From VGCC01 sp044375955 (lineage in GTDB: Bacteria > Actinomycetota > Actinomycetes > S36-B12): a DNA stretch of 33,026 bases. The notes under the pieces were generated by a model. It saw only the letters and a list, made by a program, of their open reading frames with translations. It ran no database searches and was not told where the DNA came from. This document shows, piece by piece, positions 6,993 through 14,713 of this stretch. Within the stretch, counting starts at the first letter, position 1, and each line of letters starts with the position of its first letter. The stretch spans positions 1 through 33,026 of the forward strand of contig JBILLS010000023.1 of the NCBI GenBank assembly GCA_044375955.1, in the 5' to 3' direction. Both the position numbers and the translations under genes were made by a program.

Positions 6993-8254
6993 ACGCGCGA
7001 GTACTCGGTCTGCTCCCAGTCGGTCACCGCGGCATTCCATCGGCCGCATTCCCGACGCTTGAGCTCTACGTAGACCTTGATGAGATCAGGATGGAAGTAG
7101 GAGCTCAGGACTGTGTCCGCCTCCAGAGCATCGAGGGCTTCCGGCAGGGAGTGCGGCGTGTGTCGGTCCGTGTTCGGGGCCGAATCAGCGTCGCCGACCT
7201 GAGGTTCCGGGAGGGGCAGGTTCCGTTCCACCCCGGAGAGGCCCGCGGCGAAGAGCGCAGCGGTCAGGAGGTGTGGTGAGGCTGTCCCATCCGCCATGCG
7301 GTGTTCGATCCGCGTACCAGCACCGCGCTGCCCGGGGATGCGCACGGTGGAGATGCGGTTATCCAATCCCCAGTTAGCCCAGTAGCCACTCAACATGCCT
7401 GGCACGAGTCGCTTGTAGGAATTCACCGTGGGTCCTGCGAACGCCGCCAGTGCCTCGTGGTGATCGATGAGGCCAGCGACAAATGACTTAGCAACGTCGG
7501 AAAGGCCATCCGGATCCGACTCATTGATGAAGGCGTTGCGTCCGGATGCGTCATTGAGACTCATGTTCACGTGCATGCCACTGCCCACTGCGTCACCGAA
7601 GGGTCGGGCCATGAAGGTGATGTCGATCCCGTTCCGGCGCGCCACTTCGCGGGCCAGGATCCGGAAGAGGAACGCGGCGTCCGCGGCACTCATCGCATCC
7701 TGGTAGTGCAGGGAGACCTCGACCTGGCTCGGGGTGAACTCGCTGTTGACGCCCTCGACCTTGAGATCCGCGGCCTCGGCAGCTTCGGCGATCAACTCGA
7801 GGGTGCCCGTGGGATCGGCTCCCGGTCCGATGCCGTAGACCCGGTGATCGGGAACGGGGAGCTTGGTCAGCGGTGTGCGTCCGGCGAGCAGGAAGAACTC
7901 CATCTCGTAGCCGCTCACCGGGGTGAGTCCGCGCTCGCTCCATCGGTCCATCACCGACCGCAGCGCGCGACGGGAGTCCAGGGGAAGTGGGCGTCCGTCG
8001 GCAAAATGGAGGAGCGCCATGCCCACCTGGCGGTCACCCCACGGTCGCAGGGTTCCATCCTCGAAACGCGCTTCCATGTCGGGGAAGCCTGAGCTCGTGG
8101 AGTAGTTCGGTGTCTCGAGGAACTCAAGATCCAAGCCCTGCACCATCACGGTGATGGCGTAGTGGGTGGGGTAGTCCCGGCGTGCGGGGGGAACGGTCTT
8201 GCCGTGTGCGAGTCCGAGCAGATCCGGGAAGAGGATGTCGATCTGGGAAGACAA
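6986..8254 (-). CDS. Glutamine synthetase-like ligase (GS-2), last gene of the NicX operon
   Basis: 422 residues of the GS-like amide ligase family. Ligands are conserved: E117 and E119 (YEMEF), E172 (NSEF), E179 (QVE), H228 (GSGMHVN), R282 (YKRL), R300 (WGLDNR); the Glu327 position is leucine (PGMLSG). It starts with TTG at 8254, supported by GAGGAGG 8 nt upstream inside the NicX end. The in-frame TAA of NicX lies only one codon before this TTG, so no longer start is possible. As a result the protein begins at the PDLLGLAHGK strand and lacks roughly 20 N-terminal residues found in GS-1 and GS-3. It probably glutamylates an amine made or used by the NicX/hydrolase pathway, or protects against one. 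It overlaps TetR by 7 bp at the 3' ends. Confidence 0.88.
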   Translation of the reverse strand: MSSQIDILFPDLLGLAHGKTVPPARRDYPTHYAITVMVQGLDLEFLETPNYSTSSGFPDMEARFEDGTLRPWGDRQVGMALLHFADGRPLPLDSRRALRSVMDRWSERGLTPVSGYEMEFFLLAGRTPLTKLPVPDHRVYGIGPGADPTGTLELIAEAAEAADLKVEGVNSEFTPSQVEVSLHYQDAMSAADAAFLFRILAREVARRNGIDITFMARPFGDAVGSGMHVNMSLNDASGRNAFINESDPDGLSDVAKSFVAGLIDHHEALAAFAGPTVNSYKRLVPGMLSGYWANWGLDNRISTVRIPGQRGAGTRIEHRMADGTASPHLLTAALFAAGLSGVERNLPLPEPQVGDADSAPNTDRHTPHSLPEALDALEADTVLSSYFHPDLIKVYVELKRRECGRWNAAVTDWEQTEYSRVY

Positions 8255-8257
8255 CGC

Positions 8258-9313
8258 TTACGCCTCCTCACCCGCGGCCACGCCGACGAGGCGTCCCCGG
8301 TCCACGACCTGGTGATCATCCAGGAAGACGCTGCACTCGCGCATGGGAATATCGAAATGGCAGACACTGAAGCGCTCTGCGTTCTCGTTCGCGCCCGTGC
8401 TGTACATGAAGTTGCCCTCGAAAGCGCGGGCTTCGGTGCCATTGAACTGCGACCTGTCGTAGAGCTCGAGGTAGTCCCAGCGCGCGGCGGGATTCATGCC
8501 CCAGCCGATGTGCGAGGTGGCGTAGGCATCGGCATCGAAGGCGGACATGTAGGACTTCAGCATCTCGGCCTGGTAACCCTTACCTTCGATCGCGACGACG
8601 AAGTCATCCTCGATCGTCAGTGTGATCGGATCCTGCACGTAGTGCTTGAACGTGATGTTGATGTCGCCCGGTGCCAAAACGATCTGCCCGTTCACGCGGT
8701 GGCGCGCCGGGAACGCGAGGACCAAGCCGCCAGGCCAGTGGGCGATCTCTCCCGGTCCTTGGATCACACCTGTGGATCCCGCAGTGAAAGCATCGGCGAG
8801 CTCGACATGGATGTCGGTGCCCATGTCACTGGTGGCACGCATCACCTTGGACGACCGCAGCACGTCATGTGATTTCGCCACACGTCGGGCCATGTCCTCG
8901 TCATGCGGGAGTCGCTCGAAGATCTCCGGATGCTCGTTGCTGATCATGAACACCGATGTCCCGGCACCGAGGATGTCACGCAGTTCACGCGAGTGCAGCA
9001 GACCTTCGACGGTCACGTCGATGACAAGCGGCACTGACGACACGGCTGCGACGGCTCCAGCGTGACCCTTGAGAGCCAAGGATGTCCCGGTCGACCGTAA
9101 CGCGACAGGTCCACCGTTGGCTGGTGTGCGCATCACGACTTCGAAGGGTCGGGCGCCCAGGTATTCGGCGGCGAGGATCGACGTGGCCACCAACTCAGGT
9201 CGACTGTCACTCTCCGACAGGATCACGCACTCGTCCCCGGCCTTGAGGCCGTTGAGTGCGAATTGCTGCGCGAAGCGCTGCACCCAACGCCACTCGGTGT
9301 TTCCCGTCCTCAC
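8258..9313 (-). CDS. NicX-like 2,5-dihydroxypyridine 5,6-dioxygenase family protein
   Basis: 351 residues, close to the 350 of Pseudomonas NicX. NicX is a mononuclear Fe(II) ring-cleaving dioxygenase with ligands reported as H265, H318 and D320; here H268 (SHIGWG) and H319/D321 (CHFD) fall at matching places. The fold resembles M29 aminopeptidases, so automatic pipelines may call it leucyl aminopeptidase. The start is GTG 9313 with GGAGGTC upstream, overlapping the hydrolase stop as GTGA; a slightly longer opening exists but would overlap more. NicX converts 2,5-dihydroxypyridine to N-formylmaleamate, the substrate of the NicD hydrolase, and the gene just upstream is a NicD-like alpha/beta hydrolase. 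The exact ring substrate here is uncertain. Confidence 0.8.
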   Translation of the reverse strand: MRTGNTEWRWVQRFAQQFALNGLKAGDECVILSESDSRPELVATSILAAEYLGARPFEVVMRTPANGGPVALRSTGTSLALKGHAGAVAAVSSVPLVIDVTVEGLLHSRELRDILGAGTSVFMISNEHPEIFERLPHDEDMARRVAKSHDVLRSSKVMRATSDMGTDIHVELADAFTAGSTGVIQGPGEIAHWPGGLVLAFPARHRVNGQIVLAPGDINITFKHYVQDPITLTIEDDFVVAIEGKGYQAEMLKSYMSAFDADAYATSHIGWGMNPAARWDYLELYDRSQFNGTEARAFEGNFMYSTGANENAERFSVCHFDIPMRECSVFLDDHQVVDRGRLVGVAAGEEA

Positions 9314-10095
9314 GGCGTGACCTCCTGCCAATGACGCGCGATCGCAGTGTTCACAGCATCCTCGGCCTCGAGATTCAGCAGGTGACCGACCCCCGGAATG
9401 ACCTCGAGCCGCCCGTTCGGAAGCAGGTCGACGATCGCCTGGCCGAAGGACACCGGCGTCTCGTCATCGAGCTCTCCGACGAGGACGAGCGTGGGGGTGA
9501 CGATCGCGGGAAGGAGGGCCCGGCTGTCATGGCTGGCGATGGTGGATAGGGAGTCGAGCAAACCGGCCAACGGCACGCGCCCCATCGCAGCGATCGCCTC
9601 GGGCAGGACATGCGCACCGTTCGGGCCCACGAGTGAAGGAAGGATGAGTGGGGCGGCGGCGGCCGGGCTGCCCATCTGCTCGAGACCGGCCAGGCGCGCC
9701 GCGCGCCACTCATCGGGATCCGTGCCGTCGAGCCCGAACTTGGGACTCGTGCACAGCAGGGTCAGGCTGCGGATGCGCTCGGGTGCCAGGGCCGTCGCAT
9801 ACTGCGCGATCATCCCGCCGAAGGACATTCCGACCAGGTCCACGGCCTCACCCGGGGAGACGGTGTCGATCACGGAGAGTGCGGCTCGCGCGTAGGCGTC
9901 GAACGAGGTGTCCTGGACCGGGTCCGACGCGCCGTATCCGGGGGCATCCCATGCGACGCACCGCCGTACCTCGGACAGAACCTCCAACTGTGGACGCCAG
10001 GCGGTGCGCCCACCCCCGAGCCCATGCAGGAACACGGCCACCGGACCGGACCCGGCCTCCCGCCACGCCACGGGGGAGGAATCGACGTCGATCAC
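9310..10095 (-). CDS. Alpha/beta hydrolase, NicD-like (possible N-formylmaleamate deformylase)
   Basis: 261 residues with a standard alpha/beta hydrolase pattern: oxyanion-hole FLHGLGGG (22-29), nucleophile S91 in GMSFGG, acid D210 or D211 in GELDDETP, and H238 in GVGHLL. The start is GTG 10095, supported by TACCGT ending 6 nt before it and TTGACA 17 nt before that; the frame stays open upstream to 10623 but that part lies antisense to ACAD-1. The stop overlaps the NicX start. In nicotinate degradation NicD, an alpha/beta hydrolase of similar length, acts right after NicX, so the pairing suggests hydrolysis of an N-acyl ring-cleavage product. A different ester or C-C hydrolase role remains possible. 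Confidence 0.82.
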   Translation of the reverse strand: MIDVDSSPVAWREAGSGPVAVFLHGLGGGRTAWRPQLEVLSEVRRCVAWDAPGYGASDPVQDTSFDAYARAALSVIDTVSPGEAVDLVGMSFGGMIAQYATALAPERIRSLTLLCTSPKFGLDGTDPDEWRAARLAGLEQMGSPAAAAPLILPSLVGPNGAHVLPEAIAAMGRVPLAGLLDSLSTIASHDSRALLPAIVTPTLVLVGELDDETPVSFGQAIVDLLPNGRLEVIPGVGHLLNLEAEDAVNTAIARHWQEVTP

Positions 10096-10170
10096 GTGGG
10101 AACGGTAGGCAACGCTCGGACTAATGTCAACGCTGTTGACAAAAGTCCCGCGGTCCATCACGATCACGTC
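10089..10170. promoter_or_regulatory. Mirror-symmetric divergent leaderless promoters with shared palindrome
   Basis: The perfect palindrome TGTCAACGCTGTTGACA (10125-10141) has 7-bp arms and a 3-bp centre. Each arm contains TTGACA, one on each strand: plus 10136-10141 and minus 10130-10125. Plus: 17-nt spacer, CACGAT (10159-10164), 6 nt, ATG of ACAD-1 at 10171. Minus: 17-nt spacer, TACCGT (10106-10101), 6 nt, GTG of the hydrolase at 10095. Neither gene has a clear ribosome binding site. A regulator on the palindrome would cover both -35 boxes. Confidence 0.65.
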
Positions 10171-11403
10171 ATGACACCACCCGTCGCAGCCCATGAAGGC
10201 ACCCGGGTCCACACCGGCACGACCGGTTCCTCGGGCCCCACGAAGTCGCGTGACGAGCTCGTCGCGGTCATTCGCGAGCTCGGCCCGACATTCCGCGAAC
10301 GCGCGGTCGACATCGATCGCAACGCGGTCTTCCCGTTCGAGAATTTCGCCGACCTGCGCGATGCCGGGTTCCTGGCACTCTGCGTCCCCGCCGAGTACGG
10401 CGGACTCGGTGCCAGTTATGCCGACTACGTTCGTGTCTCCGCGGAGATCGGGCGTTATTGCGGCTCGACGGCGCTCACGTTCAACATGCACAACGCGACG
10501 ATGCTCTGGGCGGGCGAGGTCAGCGACCTTTTGGACATGAGTCCGGAGCAGCGCGAGACGCACGAACGGCGTCGTGCGGAAATGTTCCGCGGGGTCGTCG
10601 AGGGCGGAGAGATCCACTCGCAACCGTTCAGCGAGGGGCTCAACCCCGGAGCGCTCGCGGGCGTCGCCACGAAAGCCGAGCTCACCGACGGCGGGTACCT
10701 CGTCACGGGGCGCAAGATCTTCGCGTCGCTGTCCGGAGCCGCCAACCGCTACAACGTCACGTGTCAGGTGCCCGGCGAGGAGTTCCTGCGCTTGCTCTCC
10801 GTGCGCGCGGATTCCCCCGGTGTCGAAATCGTCGACGACTGGGACCCACTGGGAATGCGGGGCACGGTCTCACGCACTCTGCTGCTGAAGGATGTCTTCG
10901 TCCCGTTCGATGACGAAGTCATGCCAGGCGGAATGTACGACCAGGCCGCCAACCGCTATCCCTTCCTCTTCATGTCCCTTGCGCCTTCGTATCTCGGACT
11001 CACCCAGGGGATCATCGACTTCACCCGGGACTACCTGCGGGGCGAGATGTCGGGTGCGGCGAAAGGCACGGGTCGTCGTGACAACCCGATCAAGCAGCTC
11101 GGATGGGCCGAGATGCAGATCAAGTTCGAGCAGGGCCGGGCGCTGTTGTTCACCGCCGTTGACAATGCACACCTAGATCCTGACGTCGACACGATGGTGC
11201 AGGCCTGGGCCGCCGTATACACGGTGATGGAGCATGCAAACCAGGTGGCGAGCATCGCGGTGCGGGTATGCGGTGGGCAGTCCATGCTCAAGCACCTGTC
11301 CCTGGAGCGCATGTATCGCGATTCACGTCTCGGCTCTCTCATGCTCCCGTGGAGTGCGGAGGTCGCCCTCGAGCGCTTGGGCAAGGCCCGCCTGTATGAC
11401 TGA
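10171..11403 (+). CDS. Acyl-CoA dehydrogenase-family flavoprotein (ACAD-1)
   Basis: 410 residues. The N-terminal helical domain (NFADLRDAGFLALCVPAEYGGLGASYADY), the middle beta domain (GYLVTGRKIFASLSGAANRY) and the C-terminal helical domain are in the usual order. The canonical catalytic Glu near the C-terminus (YEGT in classical enzymes) is replaced: the matching segment reads RDSRLGSLMLPWSAEV. The protein may therefore be an unusual dehydrogenase or a flavin monooxygenase of the same fold. ATG 10171 sits 6 nt after a -10-like element, so the transcript is likely leaderless. The CoA ligase start overlaps its last codons by 8 bp, so both act in one pathway, with ligase product as a plausible substrate. 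Confidence 0.87.
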   Translation: MTPPVAAHEGTRVHTGTTGSSGPTKSRDELVAVIRELGPTFRERAVDIDRNAVFPFENFADLRDAGFLALCVPAEYGGLGASYADYVRVSAEIGRYCGSTALTFNMHNATMLWAGEVSDLLDMSPEQRETHERRRAEMFRGVVEGGEIHSQPFSEGLNPGALAGVATKAELTDGGYLVTGRKIFASLSGAANRYNVTCQVPGEEFLRLLSVRADSPGVEIVDDWDPLGMRGTVSRTLLLKDVFVPFDDEVMPGGMYDQAANRYPFLFMSLAPSYLGLTQGIIDFTRDYLRGEMSGAAKGTGRRDNPIKQLGWAEMQIKFEQGRALLFTAVDNAHLDPDVDTMVQAWAAVYTVMEHANQVASIAVRVCGGQSMLKHLSLERMYRDSRLGSLMLPWSAEVALERLGKARLYD

Positions 11404-12988
11404 GCCGACAGGCCACGTGGACACATTCACCCGCGATCGACTTCCCCCGCGGGACCAGTGGCCCGTGCTCCTGCGCGACCCCGAGCCTCCACGCATCAAC
11501 GCGTGCGTCGAGCTTCTCGACCGCACCATCGAGATTCACGGCGAGGAGCGCACAGCGTTCACTGCGGACGACGGCACATGGACGTATGGCGAGTTGCTCG
11601 CTGATGTGCAGCGGTGCGCATCGATCCTTCGGTCGGCGGGGGTCGAGCCAGGCACCCGGGTGCTTCTCCGTGCACCCAACAACGGGTGGTTGGTGATCGC
11701 CTGGCTCGCGACCCTTCGGCTCGGGGGCGTGGCCGTCACGACCGCGCCGCTGCTTCGCGCGATGGAACTCGATCCGATCGTGGACATCTCCGTTCCCTCG
11801 TTGGCGGTGGTCGACCATCGATTCCTCGATGAATGGGAGAAGGTCACCGGCTTCTCGGGCTCGACGATCACGGTCGGATCAGGTACACCCGACTCCCTCG
11901 AGTCCCGTGCGCGTGCTGCCGATCCGCTGATGGAGGTGGCCGACACCGCTGCCGAGGACATCGCGCTCCTCGCCTTCACCTCCGGCACGACGGGCAAACC
12001 GAAGTCCACGATGCACGAACATCAAGACGTCCTCGCGATAGCCGACACGTTCAGCGCGCATATCGTCAAACCCACACCTGACGATGTGTTCGGTGGAAGT
12101 CCACCGCTGGCCTTCACCTACGGCCTCGGTGGCCTTGTGATATTTCCGATGCGCGTCGGTGCCTCCGCGGTGTTGCTCGAGAATGGTGCACCACCACTTC
12201 TGCTCGCGGCCATCGGGAAACAGCGAATCACCTGCCTTTTCACTGCACCCACCGCGTATCGCGCGATGATCCCCATGCTCCCCGAGCACGACGTATCGAC
12301 TTTGCGTCGATGCGTCTCCGCGGGGGAGACCTTGCCTGAGTCGACATGGCGATCCTGGTTCGATGCCACAGGAGTTCCGCTCATCGACGGCATCGGCGCA
12401 ACCGAAATGCTCCACATCTTCATCTCCGCCGCAGATGGCGACATCCGCCCGGGCAGCACCGGGCGCGTTGTTCCGGGCTATGAGGCAGCCGTTCTCGACT
12501 CAGATCTGAAGCCCGTGGCACCTGGGACCGTTGGGCGGCTCGCGGTGCGCGGCCCAACGGGGTGCAGATATCTCGCAGACGATCGACAGGCTGTCTACGT
12601 GCAGGGTGGCTGGAACATCACCGGTGATCTCTACACCGTAGATGCGGACGGCTACTTCACCTATGTCTCGCGCGCCGATGACCTGATCGTCTCGAGCGGG
12701 TACAACATCGCCGCCCCCGAGGTGGAGAACGCGCTTCTCATGCACCCGGCTGTGGCAGAGGTGGCGGTCGTGGGCGTACCTGACGAGGATCGAGGGACGG
12801 TGGTCAAGGCCTTCGTGCGCTGTGCGGACGGGCACACCGGTTCGGATGCACTCGTTAGGGAACTCCAGGAGCACGTCAAGACCACCATCGCCCCCTACAA
12901 GTACCCCCGCGTCGTCGAGTTCGTAGGGGAGTTACCGAAGACGGTGACGGGGAAACTGCAGCGGCACCGCCTGAAGTCCGCCGACTAG
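11396..12988 (+). CDS. Aromatic acid-CoA ligase (2-aminobenzoate/benzoate-CoA ligase-like)
   Basis: 530-residue ANL-superfamily acyl-CoA synthetase. The P-loop motif TSGTTGKPK is at 195-203, the adenine-binding GIGATEM follows, GDLYTVDADGYFTYVSRADD is the hinge region, and K520 in KTVTGK is the catalytic lysine of the C-terminal domain. The segment HEHQDVLAIADTFSAHI with KPTPDDVFGGSPPLAFTYGLG strongly resembles 2-aminobenzoate- and benzoate-CoA ligases. It would activate an aromatic or related acid with ATP and CoA. The start ATG 11396 lies inside the ACAD-1 end and gives an 8-bp overlap; translational coupling is likely since only a weak AAGG lies upstream. The true acid substrate is not determinable from sequence. 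Confidence 0.9.
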   Translation: MTEPTGHVDTFTRDRLPPRDQWPVLLRDPEPPRINACVELLDRTIEIHGEERTAFTADDGTWTYGELLADVQRCASILRSAGVEPGTRVLLRAPNNGWLVIAWLATLRLGGVAVTTAPLLRAMELDPIVDISVPSLAVVDHRFLDEWEKVTGFSGSTITVGSGTPDSLESRARAADPLMEVADTAAEDIALLAFTSGTTGKPKSTMHEHQDVLAIADTFSAHIVKPTPDDVFGGSPPLAFTYGLGGLVIFPMRVGASAVLLENGAPPLLLAAIGKQRITCLFTAPTAYRAMIPMLPEHDVSTLRRCVSAGETLPESTWRSWFDATGVPLIDGIGATEMLHIFISAADGDIRPGSTGRVVPGYEAAVLDSDLKPVAPGTVGRLAVRGPTGCRYLADDRQAVYVQGGWNITGDLYTVDADGYFTYVSRADDLIVSSGYNIAAPEVENALLMHPAVAEVAVVGVPDEDRGTVVKAFVRCADGHTGSDALVRELQEHVKTTIAPYKYPRVVEFVGELPKTVTGKLQRHRLKSAD

Positions 12989-13021
12989 CGGAGAAATCGC
13001 CCCGGGAATCGGCCAAGTCGC

Positions 13022-13073
13022 TTGACGGCGAATATGTGATCCAGGACCCTGTGCATACGTTCGGACCCGTACG
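13022..13073 (+). promoter_or_regulatory. APC permease promoter with shared operator-like motif
   Basis: TTGACG (13022-13027) and, 17 nt on, GACCCT (13045-13050) form a plausible promoter. The motif CGTTCGGACCCGTACG (13058-13073) follows immediately, with 7-bp arms matching at 6 positions around a 2-bp centre. It ends 15 nt before the permease ATG, the same place as in the P450-1 and GS-1 promoters. The rest of the 12989-13088 gap shows nothing else. Confidence 0.55.
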
Positions 13074-13088
13074 ACCATCGGAGGAGAG

Positions 13089-14636
13089 ATGTCACAACGG
13101 GAAAACCTTCCCGCATCAGACCAGGCGTTGCGGCCTGGTGATCCGGAGACGAAGTCCACCAGCCTGAGGAAAGGTTCCCTCGGTCTGATCGGCATCGTCT
13201 TCTTCGTCGTGGCGGCTGCTGCGCCACTCGCTGGAATGACCGGCGCCTTCCCCGTTGCGATGGGCCTCGGTGTTGGATCCGGTGCTGCCGGCATGTACGT
13301 CGGTGTCGGTCTGCTTCTGCTGATCTTCAGCGTCGGCTACGCCACCATGAGCCACTACGTCACGAATACCGGAGCGTTCTTCGCGTACGTGGGTCGTGGC
13401 CTGGGCATCACCTGGGGTGTCGGCTCCGCCTTCGCCTCCGTGGTCGCCTACATCGCCGTCATGTGGGGTGTCCTCGGCTTCCTCGCCGGCCAGCTCACGT
13501 TCCAGATGGAGGCGAAGTTCGGCCTGGTGCTGCCGTGGTGGGTCTATGCATTCGTCATCCTCGCGGCGGTGTTCGCGCTCTCGGCCGCATCCGTGGATGT
13601 GGGTATGCGCGTGCTGGGCGTGCTGCTCGGCCTCGAGTTGCTCGGACTGGTAGTCCTTGCGCTCGCGATCCTCTTCCAGGGTGGTGGACCCGACGGCCTC
13701 GATTTCGGAGCCTCGTTCTCACCGGCAAACATCTTCACGGAAGCCATTCCCGGTGGTGTCGGTATCGCGTTCGCATTCGCACTCGCATCCTTCATCGGAT
13801 TCGAGGCCACGGCCATCTACGGTGAGGAGTCGAAGGACCCGAAGCGCACGGTGCCCAGGGCCACCTACACCTCGGTGCTGCTTGTGACCGTGCTCTTCGC
13901 CCTGGTCGGCTGGGCCCTGGTCTCGGGTCTCGGAGCGACGGATATCCAGACCAAGGTCTTCGAGGTCACCGCGATCGACGGTGTCCCCCTCGCTGATCCG
14001 TCGGCGATCCTGTTCGGTCTGAGCTCGGAGTTCGTGGGGTCGTGGCTCACCGAGATCTTCAGCTGGCTGATCCTGACGTCGCTCTTCGCAGCGACGCTGG
14101 CCTTCCAGAACAGTGCGGCCCGCTACTTCTTCGCGATGGGTCGCGCGGGCGTGCTGCCCAAGGCGCTGTCGAGGACGAACAAGGCGCAGGCGCCGATCAT
14201 GGCAACCGCCCTGGTCACTGTCCTCGGTGTGATCATCGTCGTTCTTTCGATGATCTTCGCCTGGGATCCGATCCTGAACATCTTCTACTGGTTCGGGGCA
14301 GTCGCCGTGATTGCGATCGTGCTGACGGAGATCCTCGTCAGCCTCGCGGTGATCGTGTACTTCGCACGAACCAAGCAGGACACACGGGTGTGGCATACCA
14401 AGATCGCGCCGATCATCGCGATCATCGGTCTCGCCCTGGGTGAGTACATGCTCATGGCGCACTTCAACCTGTTCTCCGGTACGTCGTCGACCCCCGACGC
14501 GCTCGCCTGGGAACACAACACAACGGGGTGGATCCTCATCCTGCTGCCCTTCGCGATGTTCCTGGTGGGTCTCCTCATCGGGGCCACCCGCAAGGGCAAA
14601 GAGAACTACGACGCTGTGCACAACTTCGCCAGCTGA
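13089..14636 (+). CDS. APC-superfamily amino acid/amine permease
   Basis: 515 residues, about 12 predicted membrane helices, soluble N-terminus of about 30 residues. The first helix region LIGIVFFVVAAAAPLAGMTG and the later helix SFIGFEATAIYGEESKDPKRTVPRA, with its FEA..YGEE-DP-R pattern, are typical of the amino acid-polyamine-organocation family. It is a proton-linked uptake or exchange carrier in the cytoplasmic membrane. ATG 13089 follows GGAGGAGA at ideal distance. It is transcribed after the CoA ligase but has its own promoter and operator and is closed by a strong terminator, so it forms a one-gene unit. With the GS-like ligases nearby, uptake of an amine or amino acid is the likely role. 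The specific substrate is unknown. Confidence 0.93.
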   Translation: MSQRENLPASDQALRPGDPETKSTSLRKGSLGLIGIVFFVVAAAAPLAGMTGAFPVAMGLGVGSGAAGMYVGVGLLLLIFSVGYATMSHYVTNTGAFFAYVGRGLGITWGVGSAFASVVAYIAVMWGVLGFLAGQLTFQMEAKFGLVLPWWVYAFVILAAVFALSAASVDVGMRVLGVLLGLELLGLVVLALAILFQGGGPDGLDFGASFSPANIFTEAIPGGVGIAFAFALASFIGFEATAIYGEESKDPKRTVPRATYTSVLLVTVLFALVGWALVSGLGATDIQTKVFEVTAIDGVPLADPSAILFGLSSEFVGSWLTEIFSWLILTSLFAATLAFQNSAARYFFAMGRAGVLPKALSRTNKAQAPIMATALVTVLGVIIVVLSMIFAWDPILNIFYWFGAVAVIAIVLTEILVSLAVIVYFARTKQDTRVWHTKIAPIIAIIGLALGEYMLMAHFNLFSGTSSTPDALAWEHNTTGWILILLPFAMFLVGLLIGATRKGKENYDAVHNFAS

Positions 14637-14647
14637 CGCACTATTCG

Positions 14648-14685
14648 GAAGGGGGGCGCGTGCTGCGCCCCCCTTCTTGTTTCCC
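14648..14685 (+). terminator. Strong rho-independent terminator after the APC permease
   Basis: A perfect 12-bp stem, 14648-14659 (GAAGGGGGGCGC) with 14665-14676 (GCGCCCCCCTTC), has a 5-nt loop and is followed by TTGTTT. It starts 11 bp after the permease stop. It is the clearest intrinsic terminator in the window. Confidence 0.9.
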
Positions 14686-14713
14686 TCCGGCCCGAGCCCT
14701 AGGGTCGCCAGGA

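Noticed and set aside
8258..9313. Annotation as leucyl aminopeptidase (M29)
   Set aside because: The H268/H319/D321 pattern, length and the NicD-like neighbour fit NicX better, though peptidase ancestry is clear and the question is open.
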